From Girardinichthys multiradiatus (Eukaryota; Chordata; Actinopteri; Cyprinodontiformes; Goodeidae): 64,000 nt of DNA. Shown piece after piece: positions 49,568 through 61,500 of the stretch. The stretch covers positions 19,988,442 to 20,052,441 of the forward strand of contig NC_061813.1 of the NCBI RefSeq assembly GCF_021462225.1, read 5' to 3'. The stretch's first letter is position 1, and each line of letters begins with the position of its first letter. The notes under the pieces are model-generated. The model worked only from the letters and a program-made list of their open reading frames with translations. It had not been told where the DNA came from and made no database searches. A program made the translations under genes and the position numbers.

Positions 49568-52500
49568 TCAGTGACAGTTTTGGCATTTAGGATGACATTT
49601 GTGATTGTTGACATTGCAGCGACATCCACCACTGGTGTCTCCAGGACCCTTAAAAAAAAAAAAAAAAGAAACATTAGAAAGTTACAATCATATTCAAGCC
49701 ATATTGCATACAACCACAAAAAACATCATTATGCAACTTTTAATTTAGGTCTATTTAACTTTATGTCATTCTTAAGAAGCCATTGCTTTTTAGGACTTAT
49801 TTAACAGAGTATGGGAACATTAAATGAAGCTAAAATAAGAGGAAAGGAATTGACAGAGGAAAGGTTTCTTACCTTGGGTCCCCAGCGAGGTCCTCTGGTT
49901 ACCCAGCAAATCTCAGTGTGACAGACAGTGCAGCGCAGCCAATCACATCCATCCCTTTTCTGCACAATGATGCCACACTGAGGACAGTGCATGGCCTCCC
50001 CTGACTGCACAAGACTCTGTTTGTGGCACAGACAACGAAAGCAGAGAAAAACAAAACCAAAAACAGAATAAGAAAGGAGGATGTGGTTGGTGCAGGCTGA
50101 GACCAATTGTGTTGTGGCTATACAAAGCCCTTGATTCATTCTTAACAGTGAAGCTACAAAGCTAAATCGGAGAGTGATCCCAAAAATACTTCACAGCTTC
50201 AGATAGGCCTTTAGCAGCTAACCTTTAGTAGATGTGTCGTCCTTCTAGCGGCAGAGTCATTTATGGCACGGACTGCAAGATCGTCTTGGTATTGTTTGCA
50301 GTTTATCCCCTCGTGGATGGCCTGAGAAGAAAAACAGGAAATTAAATATGAGAGTTCGAGTCCAATTATGATGCTTAAAGGCTACAAAAGTAAGGTTTTT
50401 AAACATGAATTTGCCCCAAGTACTCAGCTCTAGTGAAAAAAAGATTTAGTGTTTGCACACACCTACCGTGAACATGAATGCCATCAAATTTAGGCCTTTA
50501 AAGATACGTTTAAACTGTTCTTTCATCAGGTTGAAAACGTTCATGCTCGGACAAGACAGAGTTTGAACTATTTGGCTACGATGATGAGAATGTAAAGGGA
50601 AACAAGGGTAGGTTTTTAAACATATAAACATGGTATTAGCTTGCAGGCTTGGTGGTGGCAGCATCATGGTAAGGGCCTGTTTTGCAGCTTTGCTAATGGT
50701 TGAAATAATGAAGACTGAGAACTGCCTACTTCTTCAACTTCACCTCAAATTAGCAGCTAGATAGTTGAAACTTGGACATAATGCTGTAAAGAGGACATTG
50801 ATCCCAAACACACATCAAAACTGGTTTAGGAATGAATAAAGCAGACAAATGTCGGGATGGTTCTGGTCTTAACTATATCGGAATGTATGAACTATTTTTA
50901 AAGAGCTGGATCTGTGCCAGGAAAATAACCTATTGAATACTTTCCACAATATCTGGTAAGAAGATTAGTCAAAAACCCAGGCAGTTATGGCAGAAGCTTT
51001 TTGTGGCTTCTAAAAGTTTTCGGTCAAAGCACAAGGCTTAAAGGGACTTTTAACTAAATAATAGTGGGGTTTTCAGTATGTATTTGAGCCTTTATATGTA
51101 CCAAGTGTGGATTGAAGCAAATCCACAAAAAATCTAACATATGCATATGATTCTTCTTCTTGAACTTGATTTGTTTTTTGTATAATCCTCCCTGAAGAGA
51201 AAGCAGTTTAAATGCATTCATGAAACTATCACATTTATTGTAGGTTCTAGCTTGTACTTTTATTACTTGTAATCTGCACTGTTGTAGCTGGATGTGTTTC
51301 ATTTATTCCCGTTAAACTCACCGAGACAAAGTTCAGTTCAGAAGTGCGATCCGTAAATTTCTGACCTTGCAAATGAGGCAGTTGTGTCTCCTGCAGACCG
51401 GGCAGTGGAAAACATTGACGGTATCCTCATACACACACCATCCCAGACAATCCGGAGTTGCACAGTGATAGCTGCCCTCGCACCGAGACTCTGCTACTGA
51501 AAGGCTTCTTTGCAGCCAGCGCTCATATTCCTCAGGAGACACCAGCTGGAAAGGCATGAAGCAGGTGATTATGAGGGAATGCCATTACAGTGTGCTATGG
51601 TACATGTTTTGGCAATGTGTCGTAGCACAACTTACAGCTCGGATCTCCCTCTCCTGTAGGGCCCAAGGACAGGCGTATGTATCGTCTCTGTATGGACAGG
51701 ACACCTCGGGCTCCTCGCTCAGCATGATGACAGAGCGTAAGCACTCTCTATGCACCCCCAAACAGAACCAGACAGTGTTCAGTCATATAAAAAAAATGCT
51801 GTTAAACGAGTGCTGTTAAACCTGTCTCTTCCCACTCCCACCTCTTACCTGCAGAAACAGTGGAGACACTCCCTCAGCAGGACTCCTTCTCCCGACTGTA
51901 GCTCCACAAAGCAAATCTTACAATCCACCGGCTCAGGATTGGGCACCAGGTCCTGACCATCCATCTTCACCAGCCGGGCAAAATTCTCCCTTCGCTCCTG
52001 CTCCTTTGCCTAGAGGAGTTGTAGTGTTCATTAGCTCTATTTAGAATCACAACACTAAATCGTTGAAAAGGTAAATCAGTCTCATGTATTTTACTCTTAA
52101 AAAAAACAACCTAATAATCAACCTGGCAGAAATTTGATAATTAAATGGTCATAAAGGAACAGGAGTTCATCTATTTCTCAGCAGTGTGGAACTATCACCC
52201 AAGGCCTATGAAAAAACTCATCAAAAGATTCTTCTTATAAAATGTCTTATTAATGCACTCGTAGTCTTCCGCTTTATCCGGGACTAGGTCGCAGAGGCAG
52301 CAGAGACACCCAGACGTCCCTCTCCCCAGACACCTCCTCCAGCTCCTCCGGGGGGAGCCCAAGGCGTTCCCAGGCCAGCCAAGAGACATAGTCCCTCCAG
52401 TGTGTCCTGGGTCGTCCCCTGGGCCTCCTCCCGGTGTGACGTGCCTGGAATACTTCCTAAGGAAGGCGTCCAGGACGCATCCGGTATAGATGCCCGAGCC

Positions 52501-55500
52501 ACCTCAACTGGCTCCTCTTGATGTGGAGGAGCAGCGGCTCTACTTCAAGCCCCTCCCGGATAGCCGAGCTCCTCCCCCTATCTCTAAGGGAGTGCCCGGC
52601 CACCCTACGGAGGAAGCTAATTTCAGCCGCTTGTATCTGGGATCTTGTTCTTTCGGTCATGACCCAAAGTTCATGGCAATAGGTGAGGGTAGGAACGTAG
52701 ACCGACCGGTAAATCGAGAGCTTTGCTTTTCGGCTCAGCTCTCTCATCACCACAACGGACTGGCACAGCGCCCCCATTACTGCAGCAGCCACAGCGATCC
52801 GTCTGTCGATATCCCACTCCATTCTTCCCTCGCTCGTGAACAAGACCCAGAGATACTTGAACTCCTCCACTTGAGGCAGGAACTCCCCTCCAACCTGAAG
52901 AGGACAAGCCACCCTTTTCCGGTCGAGAACCATGGCCTCGGACTTGGAGGAGCTGATCTTCATCCCAGCCGCTTCACACTCGACTGCGAACCGCCCCAGT
53001 GCATGCTGTAGGTCTTAGCTAGAGGGGGCCAGCAGGACCACGTTATCTGCAAAAAGAAGAGACGAAATCCACTGGTCCCCAAACCAGACCCCCTCCGGCC
53101 CTTGGCTACGCCTAGAAATCCTGTCCATAAAAGTTATGAACAGGACCGGTGACAAAGGGCAGCCCTGCCAGAGTCCAACAGGTACCGGGAACAGGTCCGA
53201 CTTAGTACCGGCAATGCGGACCAAACTCCTGCTCTGCTTGTACAGAGACCGGATGGCCCCTAATAAAGGGTCCCTGATTCCATACTCCTGGAGCACCACC
53301 CACAGGGCATCATGAGGGACACAGTCGAATGCCTTCTCCAGGTCCACAAAACACATGTGGACCGGTTGGGCAAACTCATATGAACCCTCGAGTACCCTGT
53401 AGAGGGTACAGAGCTGGTCCAGTGTTCCACAGCTGGGACAAAAACCACACTGCTCCTCCTGAATTCGAGATTCGACTATCGTCCGGACTCTCCTCTCCAA
53501 TACCCTGGCCTTACCAGGGAGGCTGAGGAGTGTGATCCCCCTGTAGTTGGAACACACCCTCCAGGGGACCACCACCCCAGTCTGCCAGTCCAGAGGCACT
53601 GTCCCCGACCGCCATGCAACCAATAGGACTCGTTCTTCAGCTTGACAGCGTCCCTTACTGCCGTTGTCCACTACCGGGTTCAGGGATTGCTGCCGCGACA
53701 GGCACTGCAGACCTTACCGCCGCAGCTACGGGTGGCAGCATCGACAATAGACGCAGAGAACATGGTCCACTTGGACTCTATGTCTCCAAGATCCCCCGGA
53801 ATCTGGTCAAAGCTCTCCCGGAGGCGGGAGTTAAATACATCCCTGGCCGAGGGCCCTGCCAGACATGTCCAGCAGACCTTCACTATGCGCTTGGGCCGGC
53901 AAAGTCAGTCCAGCTTTCTCCTCCTCCAGCGGATCCAACTCACCACCAGGTGGTGATCAGTGGACAGCTCAGCCCCTCTCTTCACCCGAGTGTCCAAAAC
54001 ATGCAACCAAAGGTCTGATGACACGACAACAAAATCGATCATCGATCCCCTGCCTAGGGTGTCTTGGTGCCGAGTGCACTGATAGACACCCTTATGGCTG
54101 AACATGGTGTTCATTATGGACAATCCATGACTAGCACAGAAGTCCAATAACGAAACACCACTCGGATTCAGATCGGGGAGGCCATTCCTCCCAATCACGC
54201 CTCTCCAGGTGTCACTGTCGTTTCCCACGTGGGCGTTGAAGTCCCCCAGCCGAATAATGGAGCCCCCGGGAGGGGTACTATCCAGCACCCCCGACAGAGA
54301 CGCCAAGAAGGCCTGGTACTCCGCACTACCGCTTGACCCATAGGCCGAAATGACAGTCAGAGACCTGTCCCCAACCCAAAGGTGCAGGGATGTGACCCTC
54401 TCATCCACTGGAGTAAACCCCAACACGAGACGGCTGAGCCGGGGGGTAACAGCAAACTCACCCCGGCCCGCCGCCTCTCCCCGTGCGCCATTCCAGAGTA
54501 GAAGAGAGTCCAACCCCTCTCGAGGAGATGGGTTCCAAAGCCCACGCTGTGCGTCGAGGTGAACCTATTTCTAGTCGATATCTCTCGACCTCCCGCACAA
54601 GCTCAGGCTCCTTTCCCCCCAGCAAAGTGACATTCCACGTCCCTAGACGTGGAATTAATCTAATTAATTATATTTATAGGCATTTAATGGTGAGAAACAT
54701 AAGATTTAAATCCGAATACCAAAAAAATTAAAAACAAGTAAATCCCTTTTGCTGATCAAAATGTAGAGCTTTGGCTTGAATACTGAGTCTTTGGCAACAA
54801 GATCTTTCCTAAACCCTGTGTAGAAAAGTCTCCTCTTTTTTTCCGATGTCTATCTTTCAAAGGGATGAAGGCCAGCAAAGTATGGCACCAGTCTATCCCA
54901 GTAGGTTTCTTTTGCAGGCTTAAATCCCAATGCCCAATAACTTCAACAATCCCACCTGTCTGGCTGAGTATGGAGTACAGTTGGAGCTTACACTTTGATC
55001 TCGTCAACTAGAAAATGTCTGTTTGTTCTGGAAGTTCAGGAGATTTCAGCAGGAGCACATTAACCAGTAACCAATACATACCAGATGTGTGTCATCGGGG
55101 TTGGAGTTCTCACTCCACCTCATTTATTCTTATCAAAAGAGACATTTTTTTCCACACAGGATCAGGGAAAAATCCTCTGAAGTCTTTAACCACCAGTTCC
55201 GAAGCACATCCCTAAATAGAACGTCAAAATAATTAACTGTGTAATGCTTCAGTAACGATTCCCCATTCTACATTTGTCAGCTATGTCTCATCATAGTGTT
55301 ACTCCGAGTCCGTGGAGAAACTTGCTCAGGTCACCACCTGAGAGGGGAATAATGCCTTTTATTGGGGGTCCCTCTATGCTACAGAATGAAGCACATTTTT
55401 TGGAGCGTAGAGGGACTAACGCTCTGCTCGGAAAATTCTTATAAAGGGAATTTAAAAGACAGATCAAGAACATGTTACTGTTAATCCTCCCATTGACACA

Positions 55501-58500
55501 GTCAGTCACAAATTGTTAAAACCTTTTATTTTCAGTTGTTATCACAGGGTAAATACAATCACAGTGCAAAGTCGGGCCAATACATTCAACTTGCTGGCAA
55601 CGCGAGGTGCCGAGGAGTTCAGCAAAATATAACTTGATGTTTCTTGTCAGGTTTCTGCGGCACATGTGCTGCTGTTTTTTTAACGTTAAAACAAAATAAG
55701 GTTTAAATACGCCTTGCTCTTTGATTTTAACTCGTATTTTATATACATTACAGTGTTTCCCCTAGGAGTGTCGTTTTGGAGGGGGGCAGGATCGGAGCAA
55801 TAGACACAAACACTAAAACGAGACATGATTTTTATGTTTCTTTTAATAACAAATATATAACAATTGGTTGCTTTAATCAATTTCTACATATTAAACAGAA
55901 CATTCCCATAAAACTATTATTATTACTAATAATAGTCCCTCCTTCATGTATCTCTATCTGTGTATTTATATCTTTCTGTCAGCATTTTCAAAGTGATTCA
56001 AAACGTTCACTGGGCGTCATTTTTAATTTTATTTTACCCACACGTTTCTCCTGACTGAAAGTAACATACAAATTTAGGAGCATCCCACATGAAATGTTAA
56101 ATAAAGCAAATGATGAATTGTGAGAAATACCAGAAACATCCAAAAGGCTTGTCAGCAAGTATAGAAAATGTTTAATTGCCAGAATGCCAATAAAGGCTTT
56201 TCTATTTACTATTTTGTGTGAATAAATGTCGAGAGGCCATTTTTAGTAAAATAGTAAAAATAAAAAGGAGGGCTGCACGGTGGTGCAGTTGGTAGCACTG
56301 TTGCCTTACAGCAAGAAGGTCCTGGGTTCGATTCCCAGCCTGGGGTCTTTCTGCATGGAGTTTGCATCTTCTCCCCGTGCATGCGTGGGTTCTCACCGGG
56401 TACTCCGGCTTCCTCCCACAGTCCAAAGACATGTCTGTTAGGTTAATTGGTCACTCTAAATTTCCCTTAGGTGTATGAATGAGTGTGTGGGCATGGTTGT
56501 TTCTGTGTTGCCCTGCGATGGACTGGCGACCTTTCCAGGATGTACCCTGCCTCCCGCCCATAGACTGCTGGAGATAGGCACCAGCTCCCCCGTGACCCAC
56601 TATGGAATAAACGGTAGAAAATGACTGACTGAGTAAAAAAAGGATGGAAATGGTGAAATTAGATGTCAGAATTGTTTCCATCTGGGTCTATCTCCAACAA
56701 CTCTACTGTAAAATATTGAAATATTTATTGCTGATATAGTTTAGGTGTTCCAAAGATAATTTGGTGTGAGTCTGAGGAGCTGAGAGAAATAAAATCCTGA
56801 AAACGTCATTTAGGAGCTCAAGAAACGTAGAAATATCACCTAAAATGCACAATGTCAGTAAGCATATACAGGGGTTGGACAATGAAACTGAAACACCTGG
56901 TTTTAGACCACAATAATTTATTAGTATGGTGTAGGGCCTCCTTTTGCGGCCAATACAGCGTCAATTCGTCTTGGGAATGACATATACAAGTCCTGCACAG
57001 TGGTCAGAGCCATTATTCTTGCAGGATAGTGGCCAGGTCACTACGTGATACTGGTGGAGGAAAACGTTTCCTGACTCGCTCCTCCAAAACACTCCAAAGT
57101 GGCTCAATAATATTTAGATCTGGTGACTGTGCAGGCCATGGGAGATGTTCAACTTCACTTTCATGTTCATCAAATCAATCTTTCACCAGTCTAGCTGTGT
57201 GTATTGGTGCATTGTCATCCTGATACACGGCACCGCCTTCAGGATACAATGTTTGAACCATTGGATGCACATGGTCCTCAAGAAGGGTTCAGTAGTCCTT
57301 GGCAGTGACGCGCCCATCTGGCACAAGTATTGGGCCAAGGGAATGCCATGATATGGCAGCCCAAACCATCACTGATCCACCCCCATGCTTCACTCTGGGC
57401 TTGCAACAGTCTGGGTGGTACGCTTCTTTGGGGCTTCTCCACACCGTAACTCTCCCGGATGTGGGGAAAACAGTAAAGGTGGACTCATCAGAGAACAATA
57501 CATGTTTCACATTGTCCACAGCCCAAGATTTGCGCTCCTTGCACCATTGCAACCGACGTTTGGCATTGGCATGAGTGACCAAAGGTTTGGCTATAGCAGC
57601 CCGGCCGTGTAAATTGAACCTGTGGAGCTCCCGACGGACAGTTCTGGTGGAAACAGGAGGGTTGAGGTGCACATTTAATTCTGCTGTGATTTGGGCAGCC
57701 GTGGTTTTATGTTTTTTGGATACAATCGTGGTTAGCACCCGAACATCCCTTTCAGACAGCTTCCTCTTGCGTCCACAGTTAATCCTGTTGGATGTGGTTC
57801 GTCCTTCTTGGTGGTATGCTGACATTATCCTGGATACCGTGGCTCTTGATACATCACAAAGACTTGCTGTCTTGGTCACAGATGCGCCAGCAAGACGTGC
57901 ACCAACAATTTGTCCTCTTTTGAACTCTGGTATGTCACCCATAATGTTGTGTGCATTTCAATATTTTGAACAAAACTGTGCTCTTACCCTGCTAATTGAA
58001 CCTTCACACTCTGCTCTTACTGGTGCAATGTGCAATCAATGAAGACTGGCTTCCAGGCTGGTCCAATTTAGCCATGAAACCTCCCACACTAAAATGACAG
58101 GTGTTTCAGTTTCATTGTCCAATCTCTGTATGTATACTCAACTAAATATTCTTATAGGCTACAAACTTCAAGTGTTTATTTCATTATGTTCTCTTGTATT
58201 TTCTTAAATCCTGCCATTTTGTTTTGTAACTTCTGCCGCTTGCTGCAGTATTTTAATAAGTCGTTTGTGATTGGTTGTTTTTCATTCAACCTAATGCAGT
58301 ATTTGTAAGAAATACTCTGATTGGATGGAAAAGCCCTCTCTGTGATTGGCTGGTGGTGTGGTTCTGACCACAAGCACAGAGCAGGCAGAGCACGTTTCTC
58401 AAAGTTGAGCGCATGTTCAGGTAGATCACATCAGTCTTACTGCGCGCTCAGGTTTGGTCACCGCTGCGCATGTACATGTCGTGTCGTGTGTGTCTGCGCA

Positions 58501-61500
58501 TTGGAGGGGATCGCCGCTGCGATCCAATTGACATTGTGCTGTGAAAACATCATAAATAATGAGATCATTCTGTTTGTTTCAAGACAATCTACAGACCTGT
58601 TTTATACCATAAATGTAACCTTTAATGACTTCTGATGTGATCTAGGCTAGTTAGAATTTGATATAAATATTAAGTTGACTGCCTGGGGGGTAGAGGGGGC
58701 GATTGAAGGGGCAGAATGCCCCTCCAATATAATGATAGGGGAAACACTGCATTAATTGGGTTGTGTATGATAACTGGAGTGTGCATGTATCAGTGAGTAT
58801 GTTCAGTAGTCCTGGTCCAGGTTAAACAGCGGTGAGTTGTTATGAGGCCCAGCACTCCTCAGCATCTCTCTTCTCCCTTTCTCCTTCAGAAAAACAGAGA
58901 CAAAAGAGAAGAGAGTCAACCTGAGTGAGTCTGAATGTTTCAGTTCCACTGGCAGCCCTCAGTCAATGTTAGCGTTTCTCATGTTTTCTTGATCAGTTTG
59001 AGTGGTGTGTTTGTTACCTGATATGATTCAGTGGAGTATCTACGTAGCCTCTGACAGCCACATAAACACTTCTTATTAAAAACAATACGTTTCCTGCAAA
59101 TACCTCTAAAATTGTTGGTGGGAGATTATAGCTTTCACACCTGCTGGTACTGTCTGGTTGCCGCCTCCTCCTGCTGGATCCTTCTGAGCTCCAGGGCATC
59201 AGGCTGGTGTCCTCCAGGGATAATGTAGTTCTCAGGGCGGTTCGTGCTGCAGATCTCACAGCCAGGTCGTGTTGGTTTGTTGATGTACGTGCAAGATGGA
59301 CATGACCAACCCTGAAGCGAAGATGAACCCAATTAAAATTGTGTATATATTAATGTAGCATAAGAACTGAAACATATACATATAAAGACCCAGCTACTCT
59401 ACTCTGAATATATATATATATATTCATTTTTTTTCTTAAGTAATACTTTTTCCAGTTTTTTTTTCAAAAACGCTGTAACACGCTGATAACATCAATATCA
59501 AAATTCTAAGTAAATCTGTTGTGAAAGAGCTACTCAGCAACTGTCAGGGTTCGACTTCATCTGGTGAACTTTTTTAAAGGTCACAGAACTGAAGGTGAGT
59601 GGTTTAAGCTTGCTGCCACACCGTTATATCCATGTTTGAGCCTCTTATCTTGGAGTAAACAAAGCAAGTAGTTCTATTGTTACTCTGTTGCACTAACAAT
59701 ATATATTTTTTGTTCCTCTAAAGGAGGACTCCATCTGCAACAGATTACAGACTGTTTGAAACACAAATTGATCCCATATGTACGAATATAGAGAACAGGA
59801 GAAAACAGGACTGACTGATTCTACGCACATTACAAATACCTTAAAACACTCTAAAGAACTGAAATCTTTGCTCCATTCGTGAAAACAAATAAAATGTTGC
59901 CAAAATCTCATCTTCTGATGCCAACATTATGTATCTTCTTGTTTCAGAGGATGGACGTATTGCTGCATTTCTAGTAACGACTCACTTGAAGGTTACCTTT
60001 TAAGTTCCTCAGTCTATAAACTGGTTGGGGAAGCCAATAGCATGACGTCTGTTGGTGTTTTGAGCAACGAAGCCCACTGTGCTATAGAACAACATAATTC
60101 TCCTACAGGGCTGTCATTTCTTCTCTATGTGGTACATAATAAATACAACAAAAGTCCTTCACTAATCGTGTGCAGGTCACTGATGAACAGTAAACATAAA
60201 GAATCCTAAATATACTGACAGATGTTGCAGACTGAATACTTGTGTAAACCTCTAGGTCTTTATTTTTTATATTTGTCATGACAGTCTGTTGTCGGGGTAG
60301 GTTTCCTTCGCTATTGATGTATCTAGTTTATTGGGAAAAAGGTTAAATAGCTGTTAATATTCGCATAAAATCTACAGAAAAACAAGAACAATGTATAAAA
60401 GCTTAAAATACTTTCTATCGGCAGCGCCATAAGACTCAGAGCGGACCAGAAGAGCCCCTGTGTGGTTTTACCTGCGTAGAAGATGTGTTTCGGCATAGAA
60501 CTTCATTGCGTTGAGGCATTTCGAAACTGATGAGATCTCTAATATCGCCGACATTTTGTCTCTCTGAACCACCTACAGGAAAGAGAGAGAAATAGATTTT
60601 GCATACGACTTAAAATTTTTAATTACCACATGTAACAAGTAATGGTACATTACAACTCCTCTGTTCATTTTTAAACATTCAATAGACAACATATAATAAA
60701 TATACCAACGTATATTCTAATTAGGGCTTCGCTCTACAATAATTTTGCTAATCGACGAGTCTGTTGAGTATTTTTTCGATTAATAACCAGATAGCAAAAG
60801 GTAAGAAGATTTGAACCAGGTGAAGCTAAAGCTATGCCACTTGAGGAGTTCTAGATAGAGCATATTTACAAAGAGTTTTCATCTTAAATGCAAAATCTAT
60901 ATATTTTTTGTACAATTTCTTGCCTAGTTACTGCTCTGAGTGGGTTGTTCTTTCAGCAAATGGCATGTCTTTATATTCCAGTTAAAGATTATTTCAAAAA
61001 TCGATTAATCCGATAAATTTTTCAGCCCCAATTCTAATGTCAGGGATATCCTGTTATGATCCCCAGTTTTAGATCAGATCAAGTCCTTGACTGACCCTTT
61101 ACAGCCTGTGATTTTATGCCAGCTGCACACCCAGCGGACCATACAGCTATTTTGCACAGCAAGTTAAAAAATACATATAATCCCCCCCCCCCCCAGTGCA
61201 CACACAGCTTGATATTTTGTTGATCTAACAAATCCAGGTTGTTTATAACAAAACACTCTGTGTTGTTCACCCGTTAAAATAATGTTAACAGGTCTTCCCC
61301 TCATCTTCTTTAACCACATATTGAACTGGGACTCCTGTTGCCTAATTTTAAAACATCAGGATCTTCACACCTAATGTAGCAAAGACACTTTCTCACCATT
61401 ATTGCTGCTCCTGTGGAGTCTTGGAGGTAGAGTGTCATATGGCCTCCAGTCCTGAGAGGAGGGTCCATTTGTGGAGGCAGCAGGAAGAGATGGGGGAGGG

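Larger units (their letters stand above)
55751..58749. mobile_element. hAT-like element containing nested insertions
   Basis: The ends are inverted: CAGTGTTTCCCCTA at 55751-55764 and its complement at 58736-58749. Similarity continues inward (ggaggggggcag and its counterpart). The five bases CATTA lie directly outside both ends (55746-55750, 58750-58754). No transposase is recognised. A SINE (56268-56640) and a DD36E Tc1 (56869-58128) lie within it, so without them the host element is about 1.4 kb. Confidence 0.6.

Noticed and set aside
56268..56350. A tRNA gene on the plus strand
   Set aside because: It is the tRNA-like head of a SINE; the body and tail of a known fish family follow directly.
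57289..57942. A 217-codon intact transposase gene
   Set aside because: The same frame continues past the stop with the second D and the E of the catalytic core, so the frame is a truncated pseudogene.
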